Assembly (NCBI GenBank): GCA_036013505.1
Contig: CP107851.1
Span: 7,152,501-7,216,500, forward strand
From: Streptomyces sp. NBC_00510
Lineage (GTDB): Bacteria > Actinomycetota > Actinomycetes > Streptomycetales > Streptomycetaceae
Direction of reading: 5' to 3'
Length of the DNA stretch: 64,000 nt
Shown here: piece after piece, positions 36,324-44,630 of the stretch
Numbering within the stretch: the stretch's first letter is position 1
How the letters are laid out: every line of letters starts with the position of its first letter
The notes under the pieces: generated by a model
Databases searched by the model: none
What the model saw: the letters and a program-made list of their open reading frames with translations, nothing else
What the model was told of the DNA's origin: nothing
Program-made: the position numbers and the translations under genes

Positions 36324-37046
36324 TCAGCCCTTGGCGATGTCGGTGACCACGACGGTCGTGACCTCCTGCGTCATGGCCGTCACCGCCGTGGCGACCGCCC
36401 GCCCGACGTCCAGGGCACGGTGACCCGCGTCCACCGCGATCTGCACCTGTGACGGATGGCGCTGCCCGCCCAGCCGCGAGGTCAGCCCGGCCACCCCGGG
36501 CACCGCCGCCGCGACGCGGCCCGCGGTGGTGGCGGACCGCCCGTCCTCCGGCGGGTCAGCGGCCTCCGCGGGCCGCGCCGCCGGCGGGCTGCCCTCCTCC
36601 AGCAGTCCGGTGACCGTCAGGTCGACCGCCTCCGGCTCCAGACCGACGCCCTCGGTCGCCGCCTCCCACAGCGCGTCGCGCAGCCGTCCGGCCGACTCGG
36701 GCAGCGGAAGCTCCGGGGTGGCCTCGAAGCCGGCCTCCACCCGCAGCGGCCGCCTCGGCAGCGCGCCGGACGGCGCCGACTCCGGCAGCACCGCCGCCGC
36801 GTTCCCGGGCTCCCCGTCATGTGGTCCGTCCGGTCCGTCCGGTCCGTCCGGTCCGTCCGGTCCGTCCGCCGTGCCGATGCGCAGGGTGCCCAGGCGGACC
36901 CCGGGCACCGCGTCGGCGGCCGCGCGCAGCACCCCGGCCGCCGCCCGCTCGGTGACCCACACCGTGTCCCCGGGCCCGCCGAGGGGGAGCACCCGGCCGA
37001 GCCCGAGCTGCCGGCGTACCGCACGAGCCAACCGGTCCGCGGTCAT
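36324..37046 (-). CDS. Nucleopolyhedrovirus P10-like family protein beside the Asp23 operon
   Basis: 240 residues from ATG 37046 (GGAGG at good spacing). Streptomyces proteins of this look are annotated as P10 family, a label from low-complexity similarity. Residues 60-76 are a GPD repeat (GTADGPDGPDGPDGPDGP) encoded by five 9-bp DNA repeats. The C-terminal region (LTSRLGGQRHPSQVQIAVDAGHRALDVGRAVATAVTAMTQEVTTVVVTDIA) resembles the half-domain seen in Asp23/Gls24 proteins, suggesting it belongs with the divergent operon. Molecular function is unknown. Confidence 0.75.
   Translation of the reverse strand: MTADRLARAVRRQLGLGRVLPLGGPGDTVWVTERAAAGVLRAAADAVPGVRLGTLRIGTADGPDGPDGPDGPDGPHDGEPGNAAAVLPESAPSGALPRRPLRVEAGFEATPELPLPESAGRLRDALWEAATEGVGLEPEAVDLTVTGLLEEGSPPAARPAEAADPPEDGRSATTAGRVAAAVPGVAGLTSRLGGQRHPSQVQIAVDAGHRALDVGRAVATAVTAMTQEVTTVVVTDIAKG
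36823..36867. repeat. Five tandem copies of a 9-bp repeat (GGTCCGTCC)
   Basis: The unit GGTCCGTCC repeats exactly five times inside the P10-like gene. On the coding strand it encodes Gly-Pro-Asp units. Exact tandem repeats of this kind expand and contract by slippage, so copy number probably varies between strains. Confidence 0.9.
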
Positions 37047-37203
37047 CGGCCGTCGCCTCCCTCCACCGCGCGCATCCGCGCGGGCCGCCATCCTGGCCCT
37101 GATCGCTGCATCCTCACAGCGCGACGGGGCATGCCCACATAGTGTGGTGCACGGAGCAGCCCGTACCGCTCCCGCCATCGGAATCCCGAAGGGAAGAGGT
37201 GCG

Positions 37204-37698
37204 ATGACCGACACCGCGCAGCAGCCGGAAGGGCGGGGCCGGACCCTGGAGAAGGGGACCAGCCCGGCCGGCAACGGCACGTCAGGGCAGCGGCGGGCGC
37301 CCCTGGGTGATCCCGCGACGCGCGGGCGGACCACCATCGCGGACGGCGTGGTCGAGAAGATCGCCGGGCTTGCGGCGCGTGACGTGGAGGGTGTGCACGC
37401 CCTCGGTTCCGGGGTCTCCCGCGGTTTCGGCGCGGTCCGCGACCGAGTGCCCGGCGGCAAGTCCGTGACCCGGGGCGTGCGGGCCGAGGTGGGCGAGGTG
37501 CAGGCCGCCCTCGACCTGGACGTCGTCGTGGACTACGGGGTCTCGATCGTGGCGGTCGCGCACGGGGTGCGCGAGAACGTCATCGCGGCCGTGGAGCGGA
37601 TGACCGGCCTCGAGGTCATCGAGGTCAACATCGCGGTGGGCGACGTCAAGCTGCCCGAGGACACGGACGACGACGACCAGGAGCAGCGGGTCCAGTGA
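37204..37698 (+). CDS. Asp23/Gls24 family envelope stress response protein (first copy)
   Basis: 164 residues from ATG 37204 (GAAGAGGTGCG upstream). After a polar 40-residue head comes the Asp23 core: TTIADGVVEKIAGLAARDVEGVHALGSG, VQAALDLDVVVDYGVSIVAVAHGVRENVIAAVERMTGLEVIEVNIAVGDVKLP. These proteins sit at the membrane through AmaP and respond to cell-wall or alkaline stress. It is the first gene of a five-gene operon (37204-39479). Confidence 0.93.
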   Translation: MTDTAQQPEGRGRTLEKGTSPAGNGTSGQRRAPLGDPATRGRTTIADGVVEKIAGLAARDVEGVHALGSGVSRGFGAVRDRVPGGKSVTRGVRAEVGEVQAALDLDVVVDYGVSIVAVAHGVRENVIAAVERMTGLEVIEVNIAVGDVKLPEDTDDDDQEQRVQ

Positions 37699-37729
37699 CG
37701 GGCCCCGGGTGGGAAACAGGGAGCGGACG

Positions 37730-37912
37730 ATGAGCATGGCCGTGCTCGGCTTGATCGTCGGGATGGCGCTCGGATTCGCCGGGTACTTCGGTGGGTTCGC
37801 GGCCTTCCTGCTCGTGGCGGCGCTCGGCGCCGTCGGGTTCGTCGTCGGCCGGTTCCTCGACGGCGACCTGGAGCCAGGGGAGTTCTTCCGCAGCCGTGAC
37901 CGGAGGCGGTGA
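37730..37912 (+). CDS. DUF2273-type small membrane protein
   Basis: 60 residues from ATG 37730 (GGGAGCGGACG upstream). Nearly the whole N-terminal half is hydrophobic (AVLGLIVGMALGFAGYFGGFAAFLLVAALGAVGFVVGRFLDG), two short helices with Gly-rich packing, followed by a charged tail FFRSRDRRR. DUF2273 proteins are regular partners of Asp23 and AmaP. Its stop overlaps the next start (GTGA). Confidence 0.87.
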   Translation: MSMAVLGLIVGMALGFAGYFGGFAAFLLVAALGAVGFVVGRFLDGDLEPGEFFRSRDRRR

Positions 37913-38310
37913 GCCCCCGGATGACGGCCGCGGTGCCGACGCCGGCGTCCTCCGTTCCGCCCCTCGTCCCCGGCGAGCGCGGCTCGCTCCGCCTCGCCGA
38001 CCGCGTGCTGGCGAAGATCGCCTCCCAGGCGGCCCGCGAGGCGCTGGCCGACGCCCCCGGCAGGGAGTACGTGCCGCGCGGGGCGCGCCCCCAGGCCGGC
38101 GTCTCCGTCCACCGCGAGCAGGTGTACGTACGGCTCTCCGTCGAACTCGGCTACCCGGTGGACATCGCCGCGGTGTGCCGCTCGGTGCGCCGTCATGTCG
38201 CGGCCCGGGTCGAGGAGTTGACCGGCGTCGTGGTCTTCGGGGTGACCGTGGAGGTCGAGCGGCTGCACTCGCGGGCCAGCCACATCCTGGAGGAGGCGAG
38301 GGTCCGGTGA
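37909..38310 (+). CDS. Asp23/Gls24 family protein (second copy)
   Basis: 133 residues. Core segments are GSLRLADRVLAKIASQAAREALAD, ARPQAGVSVHREQVYVRLSVELGYPVDIAAVCRSVRRHVAARVEELTGVVVFGVTVEVERL, matching the Asp23 fold but divergent from the first copy. GTG 37909 overlaps the DUF2273 stop; ATG 37921 is an alternative. It overlaps the next gene by 4 nt, so it is translationally coupled on both sides. Confidence 0.87.
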   Translation: MSPRMTAAVPTPASSVPPLVPGERGSLRLADRVLAKIASQAAREALADAPGREYVPRGARPQAGVSVHREQVYVRLSVELGYPVDIAAVCRSVRRHVAARVEELTGVVVFGVTVEVERLHSRASHILEEARVR

Positions 38311-38903
38311 GCGACCTCGGCCCGGCACCCCTCCCGCCGACCGGACGGCCGCCGTACGGCTCCCGCCCGCGGCGCTTCTGGTCCCCGCGTCGCCTCCCGG
38401 CCGCGATCACCGCCGCCCTCCTGGCCGCCGCGGCCGGGCTGCTGCTGTACGACGTCGCCGCGGTGCGCGCCGGACGGTCCGGGATGGCCTGGCGCCGGAT
38501 CCTCGCGGACGAACTGGCCACCCGCCCGCTGGACGACCCGTGGATCCTCGCCGGGGCCTGTGTGGCGGTCCTGCTCGGGCTGTGGCTGCTCGTCCTCGCC
38601 GTCACCCCGGGGCTCCGCGACGTGCTCGCCATGCGCGCCGGAACGGCGCCCGTACGGGCCGGACTCGACCGTCACGCCGCCGAACTCACCCTGCGCGACC
38701 GCGCGGTGGAGGTCTCCGGGGTGCGCTCGGCGCGCGTCACGGTCACCCGCCGTACCGCCACCGTGCGCGCCGTGATCTCCTTCCGGGAGACGGACGCGGT
38801 CCGTGCCGATCTGGCGTCCTCCCTGGCCGATGCCATGGAACAGCTGGGCCTGGCCCGGCCGCTGGGCCTCGCGCTGCACGTCCGCCGCATGGAAGAGGGG
38901 TGA
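38307..38903 (+). CDS. DUF6286-type membrane protein of the Asp23 operon
   Basis: 198 residues from GTG 38307, with GGAGGAGG upstream inside the previous gene. It has two transmembrane segments (about 33-52 AAITAALLAAAAGLLLYDVAA and 84-105 PWILAGACVAVLLGLWLLVLAV). A C-terminal Asp23-like soluble domain follows (LTLRDRAVEVSGVRSARVTVTRRTATVRAVISFRET). Together with AmaP it probably forms the membrane platform of the Asp23 assembly. Confidence 0.85.
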   Translation: MSDLGPAPLPPTGRPPYGSRPRRFWSPRRLPAAITAALLAAAAGLLLYDVAAVRAGRSGMAWRRILADELATRPLDDPWILAGACVAVLLGLWLLVLAVTPGLRDVLAMRAGTAPVRAGLDRHAAELTLRDRAVEVSGVRSARVTVTRRTATVRAVISFRETDAVRADLASSLADAMEQLGLARPLGLALHVRRMEEG

Positions 38904-38909
38904 GGCGCG

Positions 38910-39479
38910 GTGCGCGCCACCGTCAATCGTGTCGTCCTCGCCCTCGTGGGGCTGGCCCTGGTGCTCGTCGGCGCCGTCGTGCTGTGCTCCGCGACGGGCC
39001 TGCTGCGCCGTCCGTACACCGGGCGGGACGACGTGCTGCTCAGCGGGGGCGACCGGACCCGCTACGAGGCCTCCTCGTGGTGGTGGCCCGTCGTGATCGG
39101 CGTGCTGGCCCTGCTCGTGCTGGGCGCCCTGTGGTGGCTGCTCGCCCAGGTGCGCGACCGCAGGCTGCGCCGGCTGGCGGTGGACGCCGACGACGACGGC
39201 GTGGCGCTGCTGCGCGGCCGCGCACTGGAGGAGATCATCGCCGCCGACGCCGAGCAGCTCCACGGCGTCGACCACGCCACCACCGCGCTCATGGGCACGC
39301 CCACCGCGCCCCGCGCCCGTCTGCTGCTCGCCCTGTCGCCGCACGCCGTCCCCGGGGACGTCCTCGCCGGGCTCGACTCCGCCGTCCTGGACCGCGCCCG
39401 CGTCAGCGCCGGCCTCCCCCTGCTCCCCGCAGAGGCGCGCCTGCGCGCCGTCAGCCACCGGGCGGCCCGCGTCAGCTGA
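38910..39479 (+). CDS. amaP: Alkaline-shock-response membrane anchor protein AmaP
   Basis: 189 residues from GTG 38910. Two membrane helices (about 6-30 VVLALVGLALVLVGAVVLC and 60-80 VVIGVLALLVLGALWWLLAQV) flank a short loop. A cytoplasmic domain of AmaP type follows (RLLLALSPHAVPGDVLAGLDSAVLDRARVSAGL). AmaP tethers Asp23 to the membrane in Gram-positive bacteria. It is the last gene of the operon. Confidence 0.88.
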   Translation: MRATVNRVVLALVGLALVLVGAVVLCSATGLLRRPYTGRDDVLLSGGDRTRYEASSWWWPVVIGVLALLVLGALWWLLAQVRDRRLRRLAVDADDDGVALLRGRALEEIIAADAEQLHGVDHATTALMGTPTAPRARLLLALSPHAVPGDVLAGLDSAVLDRARVSAGLPLLPAEARLRAVSHRAARVS

Positions 39480-39520
39480 CCGCGCCAGGGCGCGACGGAC
39501 GGGGCGGACGGACACGTCCG

Positions 39521-40282
39521 CTAGAAGCCGCCGCGCGCGCCGCCGTCCACCGGGAGCATGACCCCCGTCAGGTAGGACGCCGCGGGCGACAGCAGGAAGG
39601 CGGCGGTACGGCCGAACTCCTCCGGGGTGCCGTAGCGGCGCAGCGGGATGCGCTCGCTGAGCCGGGCGCGGGCGGCGTCCGGGTCCCCGGTGAGGGCGTC
39701 GAGCTCGCGGACGCGGTCGGTGTCGATCCGGGCGGGCAGCAGCCCCACCACGCGGATGCCGCGCGGTCCCAGTTCGTTGGCGAGGCTCTTGGCGTAGCCG
39801 GCCAGGCCCGGCCGCAGGCCGTTGGAGACCACGAGCCCCGGGATCGGCTCGTGCACCGAGCCCGAGAGCACGAAGCCGATGACGCCGCCCTCGCCCAGCT
39901 CGTCGGCGGCCGCCCGGGACAGCCGTACGGCACCCAGGAAGACGGACTCGAACGCGTCCCGCCACTGGTCGTCCCCGATGACGTCGGTGCCGCCCGCCGG
40001 CGGCCCGCCGACGCTGATGAGGAAGCCGTCGAGCCTGCCGAACGCCCGGCGGGCGGCGGCGACCAGCCGCTCCGGCGCCTGGGGCCCGGCGTTGTCCGCG
40101 ACGACGCCGGTCGCCCGCTCCGCGCCGCCGAGCGCCGCGACGGCGGCGGTCACCGACTCCTCGTGGCGGCCGCTGACGACCACCCGCGCGCCGTCGGCCA
40201 CCAGTTCCCGCGCGGCGGCGAAGCCCAGCCCGCGGGTGCCGCCCGTGACGACGTACACCCTGTCCTTCAGCCCGAGATCCAT
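39521..40282 (-). CDS. SDR family oxidoreductase with altered catalytic residues
   Basis: 253 residues from ATG 40282, 4 nt after the GH15 stop. The NAD(P) motif TGGTRGLG is normal. At the catalytic site, where classical SDRs have Y-x-x-x-K, this protein has S-N-G-L-R (within VVSNGLRPGLAGYAKSLANELG): Tyr is replaced by Ser and Lys by Arg. The rest, GSVHEPIPGL and RIPLRRYGTPEEFGRTAAFLLSPAASYLTG, is standard. This S-N-x-x-R form exists as an SDR subgroup whose chemistry is unclear. It is probably co-transcribed with the GH15 gene. Confidence 0.87.
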   Translation of the reverse strand: MDLGLKDRVYVVTGGTRGLGFAAARELVADGARVVVSGRHEESVTAAVAALGGAERATGVVADNAGPQAPERLVAAARRAFGRLDGFLISVGGPPAGGTDVIGDDQWRDAFESVFLGAVRLSRAAADELGEGGVIGFVLSGSVHEPIPGLVVSNGLRPGLAGYAKSLANELGPRGIRVVGLLPARIDTDRVRELDALTGDPDAARARLSERIPLRRYGTPEEFGRTAAFLLSPAASYLTGVMLPVDGGARGGF

Positions 40283-40286
40283 GGCG

Positions 40287-42080
40287 TCATCGTGCCCCAT
40301 CGCAGCCGGAGAGGGTGAGCGCGGTGTTGACCAGGCCGATGTGGCTGAACGCCTGCGGGAAGTTGCCCAGCTGGCGCCGGTCGACCGGGTCCCATTCCTC
40401 CGCCAGCAGGCCGACGTCGTTGCGCAGGCCCAGCAGCCGCTCGAACAGCTCGCGCGCCTCGTCGGCGCGGCCGATCCGGTGCAGCGCGTCGGCGAGCCAG
40501 AACGAGCAGGCCAGGAAGGCGCCTTCGCCGCCGGGCAGCCCGTCCACGCTGCTGTCCTCCAGGGTGTAGCGGCGTACGAAGCCGCCGTGGTCCAGCTCGC
40601 GGCGCACCGCCTCCACCGTGCCGACCACCCGGCTGTCGGTGACGGGGAGGAAGCCCACCTGCGGGATCAGCAGGGTCGCCGCGTCCAGTTCCCTGGAGCC
40701 GTAGTACTGCGTGAAGGTGTTGCGCTCGCGGTCGAAGCCCTTGCGGCACACCTCCCGGTGCACCTCGCTGCGCATCGCCCGCCAGGAGTCCGCGTCGCCG
40801 GAAAGGTGCGGCTGCCCCTCCAGGGTGCGCACCGCCCGGTCGGCGGCCGCCCAGGCCATCACCTTGGAGTGCACGAAGTGCTGCCGGTCGCCGCGCACCT
40901 CCCACAGGCCCTCGTCGGGTTCGTGCCACTTGGACTCCAGGAAGTCCATCAGCGTGCGCTGCACCGCCCAGGCGTGGGGCTCGTCGCGCAGCCCGAAGCT
41001 GCGGGCGAGGAAGAGCGAGTCCAGGACCTCGCCGTAGACGTCGAGCTGGAGCTGCTTGGCGGCGGCGTTCCCGGTCCGCACCGGCAGGGACGCCTCGTAC
41101 CCGGCGAGCCAGTCCAGTTCCTCCTCGGGCAGCCGGCGCTCACCGGCCAGCCCGTACATGATCTGCAGGTCGGCGGGGTCGCCGGCGACGGCGCGCAGCA
41201 GCCAGTCGCGCCAGTGGTAGGCCTCCTTGAGGTAGCCGGTCTCCACCAGCACGTTCAAGGTGAGCGTCGCGTCGCGCAGCCAGCAGAAGCGGTAGTCCCA
41301 GTTCCGCACCCCGCGGATCTCCTCGGGCAGCGAGGAGGTCGCCGCCGCGACGATGCCGCCGCTGGGCGCGTACGTGAGCGCCTTGAGGGTGATCAGCGAG
41401 CGCAGCACCGCGTCCCGCCAGGGACCGTCGTAGCGGCACTTGGCCGACCAGGACTCCCAGTCAGCGCAGCTCTGCTCCAGCGCCTGGTAGGGGTCGATCA
41501 GGCGCGGCCGGCTCTCGTGGGAGGGGTGCCAGGTCAGGGCGAAGGCGATCCGCTCGCCCTCGGCGACGGTGAAGTCGGCGTGGGTGGCGAAGCCCCTGCC
41601 GTACATGGGCACCTGGGGCTCGGTGCGCAGCCACACCGAGTCCGGCCCGGCGATCGCGACGCGGTGGCCGTCGGTGCGGCGCATCCAGGGGACGACCCGC
41701 CCGTAGTCGAAGCGCAGCCGCAGCTCGCTGCTCATGGCGACGTGCCCGCGCACGCCCTCGACGATGCGCATGACGTCCGGTGCGCGATCGCGCTGCGGCA
41801 TGAAGTCGATCACCTTGGCGGTGCCGTCGCGGGTCTCCCACACGCTCTCCAACACCAAGGTGCCCTCGCGGTACGAGCGGCGCGTGCACGGCTCCTCGTC
41901 CCAGGCGGAGGCCGGGGCGATCCGCCAGGTGCCGTTGTCCTCGTCGCCCAGCAGCGCGGCGAAGCAGGCGCCGGAGTCGAAGCGGGGCAGGCACAGCCAG
42001 TCGATGGAGCCGCTCCTGGAGACCAGCGCGACGGTCTGCAGGTCACCGATGATCGCGTAGTCCTCGATCAGTGCCGCCAC
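40287..42080 (-). CDS. Glycoside hydrolase family 15 protein (trehalase/glucoamylase-like)
   Basis: 597 residues. The N-terminal beta-sandwich begins IEDYAIIGDLQTVALVSRSGSIDWLCLPRFDS, the hallmark of bacterial GH15 proteins. The (alpha/alpha)6 barrel has the acid-carrying EIRGVRNWDYRFCWLRDATLTL and the base region LAEEWDPVDRRQLGNFPQAFSH. Actinobacterial members of this length act as trehalases or alpha-glucosidases in the cytoplasm (no signal peptide is seen). It is followed by the SDR gene. Confidence 0.93.
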   Translation of the reverse strand: MAALIEDYAIIGDLQTVALVSRSGSIDWLCLPRFDSGACFAALLGDEDNGTWRIAPASAWDEEPCTRRSYREGTLVLESVWETRDGTAKVIDFMPQRDRAPDVMRIVEGVRGHVAMSSELRLRFDYGRVVPWMRRTDGHRVAIAGPDSVWLRTEPQVPMYGRGFATHADFTVAEGERIAFALTWHPSHESRPRLIDPYQALEQSCADWESWSAKCRYDGPWRDAVLRSLITLKALTYAPSGGIVAAATSSLPEEIRGVRNWDYRFCWLRDATLTLNVLVETGYLKEAYHWRDWLLRAVAGDPADLQIMYGLAGERRLPEEELDWLAGYEASLPVRTGNAAAKQLQLDVYGEVLDSLFLARSFGLRDEPHAWAVQRTLMDFLESKWHEPDEGLWEVRGDRQHFVHSKVMAWAAADRAVRTLEGQPHLSGDADSWRAMRSEVHREVCRKGFDRERNTFTQYYGSRELDAATLLIPQVGFLPVTDSRVVGTVEAVRRELDHGGFVRRYTLEDSSVDGLPGGEGAFLACSFWLADALHRIGRADEARELFERLLGLRNDVGLLAEEWDPVDRRQLGNFPQAFSHIGLVNTALTLSGCDGAR

Positions 42081-42138
42081 GGTCGGCCTCCGTCTCTCCC
42101 TCTACGAGGGTCCCCGCTCTACGAGGGTGCCCCCGGCG

Positions 42139-42966
42139 CTAGGGCGACGCGACCGCAGCGGCGGCCGGTTCGGCCATGGCACTCTCCTGCGCCGCCGCGT
42201 CGCGGGCGGCGAGCCGCTCCCGCCGCTCGCGGCGGACGAGGATGACCCAGCCGACCGGCACCATGGCGGTGAACAGCCACCACTGGATCGCATACCCCAT
42301 GTGCATGCCGATGCTGCTGTGGTCGGGATCCGGGATCAGCTCGGGCTGCCGCCCGGAGGGCTTGGGGGAGGTCGCCGCCAGCTCGATGTAGCCGCCGACC
42401 GGCCGCTGTGCCGCGGGCAGGTCCTGGGCCACCATCCCGCTGTTGATCAGCATGATCATGCGGTCGGGCAGTCCGCCCTTGTTCCTGATGCCGGTCGCCG
42501 CGGTGGTCTCGTCCGGGCGCAGCCGGCCGGTGACGGTGACCTCGCCGGACGGCGCCGCGGGGACCTTGGGGAACGTGGTCAGGTCGGTGCCGGCGGGGAT
42601 CCAGCCCCGGTTGACCAGCACCGACCGGCCGTCGGCCAGGACCAGCGGGGTGATCACGTGGTAGCCGATGCTGTCCCCGTCGGCGGCGGTGCGCTGACGG
42701 GCGACGACCTCGTGGGCGGTGTCGTAGTGCCCGGTCGCGGTGACCGTGCGGTAGATCTGCCGCTTCGGCACGGCCGCGCCGGGGGCGGTCAGCGACTCCA
42801 CCGGGACGGGCTCCGCCTCGAGGTTGTCCGCGATCAGGTGGTTGCTGGCCACCCGGCGCTCGTGCCGGTGCAGCTGCCAGAAGCCCAGCTCGACCATGGC
42901 GGGCATCAGGAGCAGTGCGATGAGGGTGAGGATCACCCACTGCCGGGACAACAGGAAGCGGTACAC
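42139..42966 (-). CDS. SURF1 family cytochrome oxidase assembly protein
   Basis: 275 residues from GTG 42966 (reads MYRFLLSRQWV). A TTG 15 nt upstream also starts the frame but is weaker. Two membrane helices, at about 10-28 (WVILTLIALLLMPAMVELGFWQL, leading into HRHERR) and about 231-250 (IQWWLFTAMVPVGWVILV), flank the periplasmic-side domain with VLVNRGWIPAG and the conserved GYAIQWW. SURF1 proteins assist haem a insertion into the aa3 oxidase. The C-terminus is Ala/Glu-rich. Confidence 0.92.
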   Translation of the reverse strand: MYRFLLSRQWVILTLIALLLMPAMVELGFWQLHRHERRVASNHLIADNLEAEPVPVESLTAPGAAVPKRQIYRTVTATGHYDTAHEVVARQRTAADGDSIGYHVITPLVLADGRSVLVNRGWIPAGTDLTTFPKVPAAPSGEVTVTGRLRPDETTAATGIRNKGGLPDRMIMLINSGMVAQDLPAAQRPVGGYIELAATSPKPSGRQPELIPDPDHSSIGMHMGYAIQWWLFTAMVPVGWVILVRRERRERLAARDAAAQESAMAEPAAAAVASP

Positions 42967-43039
42967 CCCATGACCGTACAACTCGGTCGCGGGGCGCCTT
43001 CCGGAGGGGTCGGACGGCGCCGTGGTGCGGCCGCCGGGA

Positions 43040-43294
43040 TCAGCCGCCGCCGGGCAGCGAGCCGACCCGGTCGACGATGCCGCTGCGGCCCTCCGCCTTG
43101 GAGCAGTGGCCGCCGCAGTACCAGTGGCCGTCGACCTCGACCCCGTGGCCGACGATCCGTACCCGGCAGTGCTCGCAGATGGGCGCCATCCGGTGGATCG
43201 CGCACTCGAAGCTGTCGAAGACGTGCACGGCCCCCTGGGCGTGCACTTCGAAGCTCATCACGTAGTCGTTTCCGCATACTTCGCATCGGGCCAT
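43040..43294 (-). CDS. Small cysteine/histidine-rich zinc-binding protein
   Basis: 84 residues with a dense metal-ligand pattern: C4 and C7 in RCEVCGNDY, then H22 and H28 (EVHAQGAVHVF), C34, H37, C43, H45, C46, H53, H60, C63 and H66-C67 (WYCGGHC). This is a treble-clef/metallothionein-like arrangement in which the order CxxC...CxxH...CxHC...CxxHC could hold two zinc ions. I recognise it as a conserved Streptomyces small protein but know no function. Confidence 0.82.
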   Translation of the reverse strand: MARCEVCGNDYVMSFEVHAQGAVHVFDSFECAIHRMAPICEHCRVRIVGHGVEVDGHWYCGGHCSKAEGRSGIVDRVGSLPGGG

Positions 43295-43374
43295 GAGGCC
43301 CAGGGTGCGGGCCGGGCCCTGGCGCGGCAATCGGTGACCGGGTGCGTCGCGGGCGCACCACTCGAACGGAGGCG

Positions 43375-44361
43375 TCAGCCGTGCACGTCCGGCGCGGGGG
43401 CGACGTCCCGCAGCAACTCGGCGAAGCGGCGCTCGTCGACGACCGGGGTGCCGAGCTGCCGGGCCCGTACCGTCTTCGTGGTGAGCGAGTCGGGGTCGTT
43501 GGTCACCAGGAGGCTGGTCAGCCGGCTCACGGAGGACGACACGTGCAGACCCGCCTCGGTGGCGCGGTCCTCCAGCAGTTCGCGGTCGATGCCCGTGTCG
43601 CCCGAAAAGGCGACCCGCATCCCCTGGACCAACGGTCCGCCGGACTCCAGCCGCCCCGGGTTGGGATAGGGGCAGGCCGGCCGCTTCCGCGAGGTCCGCC
43701 AGTTCATCGGCCGGTACGTGCTGCGGTAGCCCGCGGAGACCGACTGCCGGGGGACGGCCGTGTCGATCCACTCCGTCAGGGGGCGGCAGGCGTGCAGCGG
43801 CAACTGCATGCCGCCCGCCGCGGCCTGCCGCAGGCTGGGGCGGAACACCTCCGCCAGCACGCGCGCGTCGTCCAGGGCGTGGTGGGCGCGCTGCTGGACG
43901 ACGCCGAAGTGCGCGGCCAGGGACTCCAGCTTGTGGTTGGCCAGCGGCAGCCCCAGCGCCTTGGAGAGCACGATGGTGCACAGCCGGTGCTCCACCGGCG
44001 CCACGGTGCCCGCCCGCGCGAACTCCCGGGCGAGCATGGACCAGTCGAAGACCGCGTTGTGGGCGACGAACACCCGGCCCGACAGCCGGTCCGCCAGCTC
44101 GGCCGCGACCTCGCCGAAGAGCGGGGCGTCGGCCAGCATGTCCGAGGTGAGGCCGTGGATCCACACCGGGCCCGGGTCACGCTGCGGGTTGACGGGGGTG
44201 TACCAGTGGTCCTCCACCTCGCCGCGCGCGTCCAGCCGGTAGACGGCCGCGGACACTATCCGGTCGTCGCGGCCGAGGCCGGTGGTCTCGACGTCCACGA
44301 CGGCGTATCCGTCGGGGTAGGCCTCTGGCCACGACGGGTGCGGAAGCTGGGGCGCGTGCAT
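43375..44361 (-). CDS. DEDDh 3'-5' exonuclease with C-terminal BRCT domain
   Basis: 328 residues from ATG 44361. The exonuclease motifs are ExoI VVDVETTGLG (acidic pair near residues 22-24), ExoII VFVAHNAVFDWSML and ExoIII HHALDDARVLAEV (DEDDh type), like DNA polymerase III epsilon. The C-terminal 80 residues (GMRVAFSGDTGIDRELLEDRATEAGLHVSSSVSRLTSLLVTNDPDSLTTKTVRARQLGTPVVDERRFAELL) are a BRCT domain. A TATTGT -10-like hexamer sits 8 nt before the ATG with no ribosome site, so it is probably leaderless. Likely role: proofreading or repair. Confidence 0.92.
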   Translation of the reverse strand: MHAPQLPHPSWPEAYPDGYAVVDVETTGLGRDDRIVSAAVYRLDARGEVEDHWYTPVNPQRDPGPVWIHGLTSDMLADAPLFGEVAAELADRLSGRVFVAHNAVFDWSMLAREFARAGTVAPVEHRLCTIVLSKALGLPLANHKLESLAAHFGVVQQRAHHALDDARVLAEVFRPSLRQAAAGGMQLPLHACRPLTEWIDTAVPRQSVSAGYRSTYRPMNWRTSRKRPACPYPNPGRLESGGPLVQGMRVAFSGDTGIDRELLEDRATEAGLHVSSSVSRLTSLLVTNDPDSLTTKTVRARQLGTPVVDERRFAELLRDVAPAPDVHG

Positions 44362-44630
44362 GGAGGAACACAATACGGGCGGCCACCGACAGCGCCCGCC
44401 GCCACCCGCCCCTGGCGCACCGTCGGATCCCGCCGGGGACGGGTCGGCCGCGGCGGCGCGCGGGGCCCGCCGGGCGCGGCCCCCGCGGGTCAACCACCCG
44501 TCGCGTGGACCCGGTTGGGCCGTCGGCCCTGCGAGGCGGCCCACCCGGCGCAATCCCGCGGGTACCCCCGGGTAGAACCGATCGGTAACGACCTCTAGCC
44601 GGGGCCGCCGCGCGCCCTTAAGGTGCGCGC

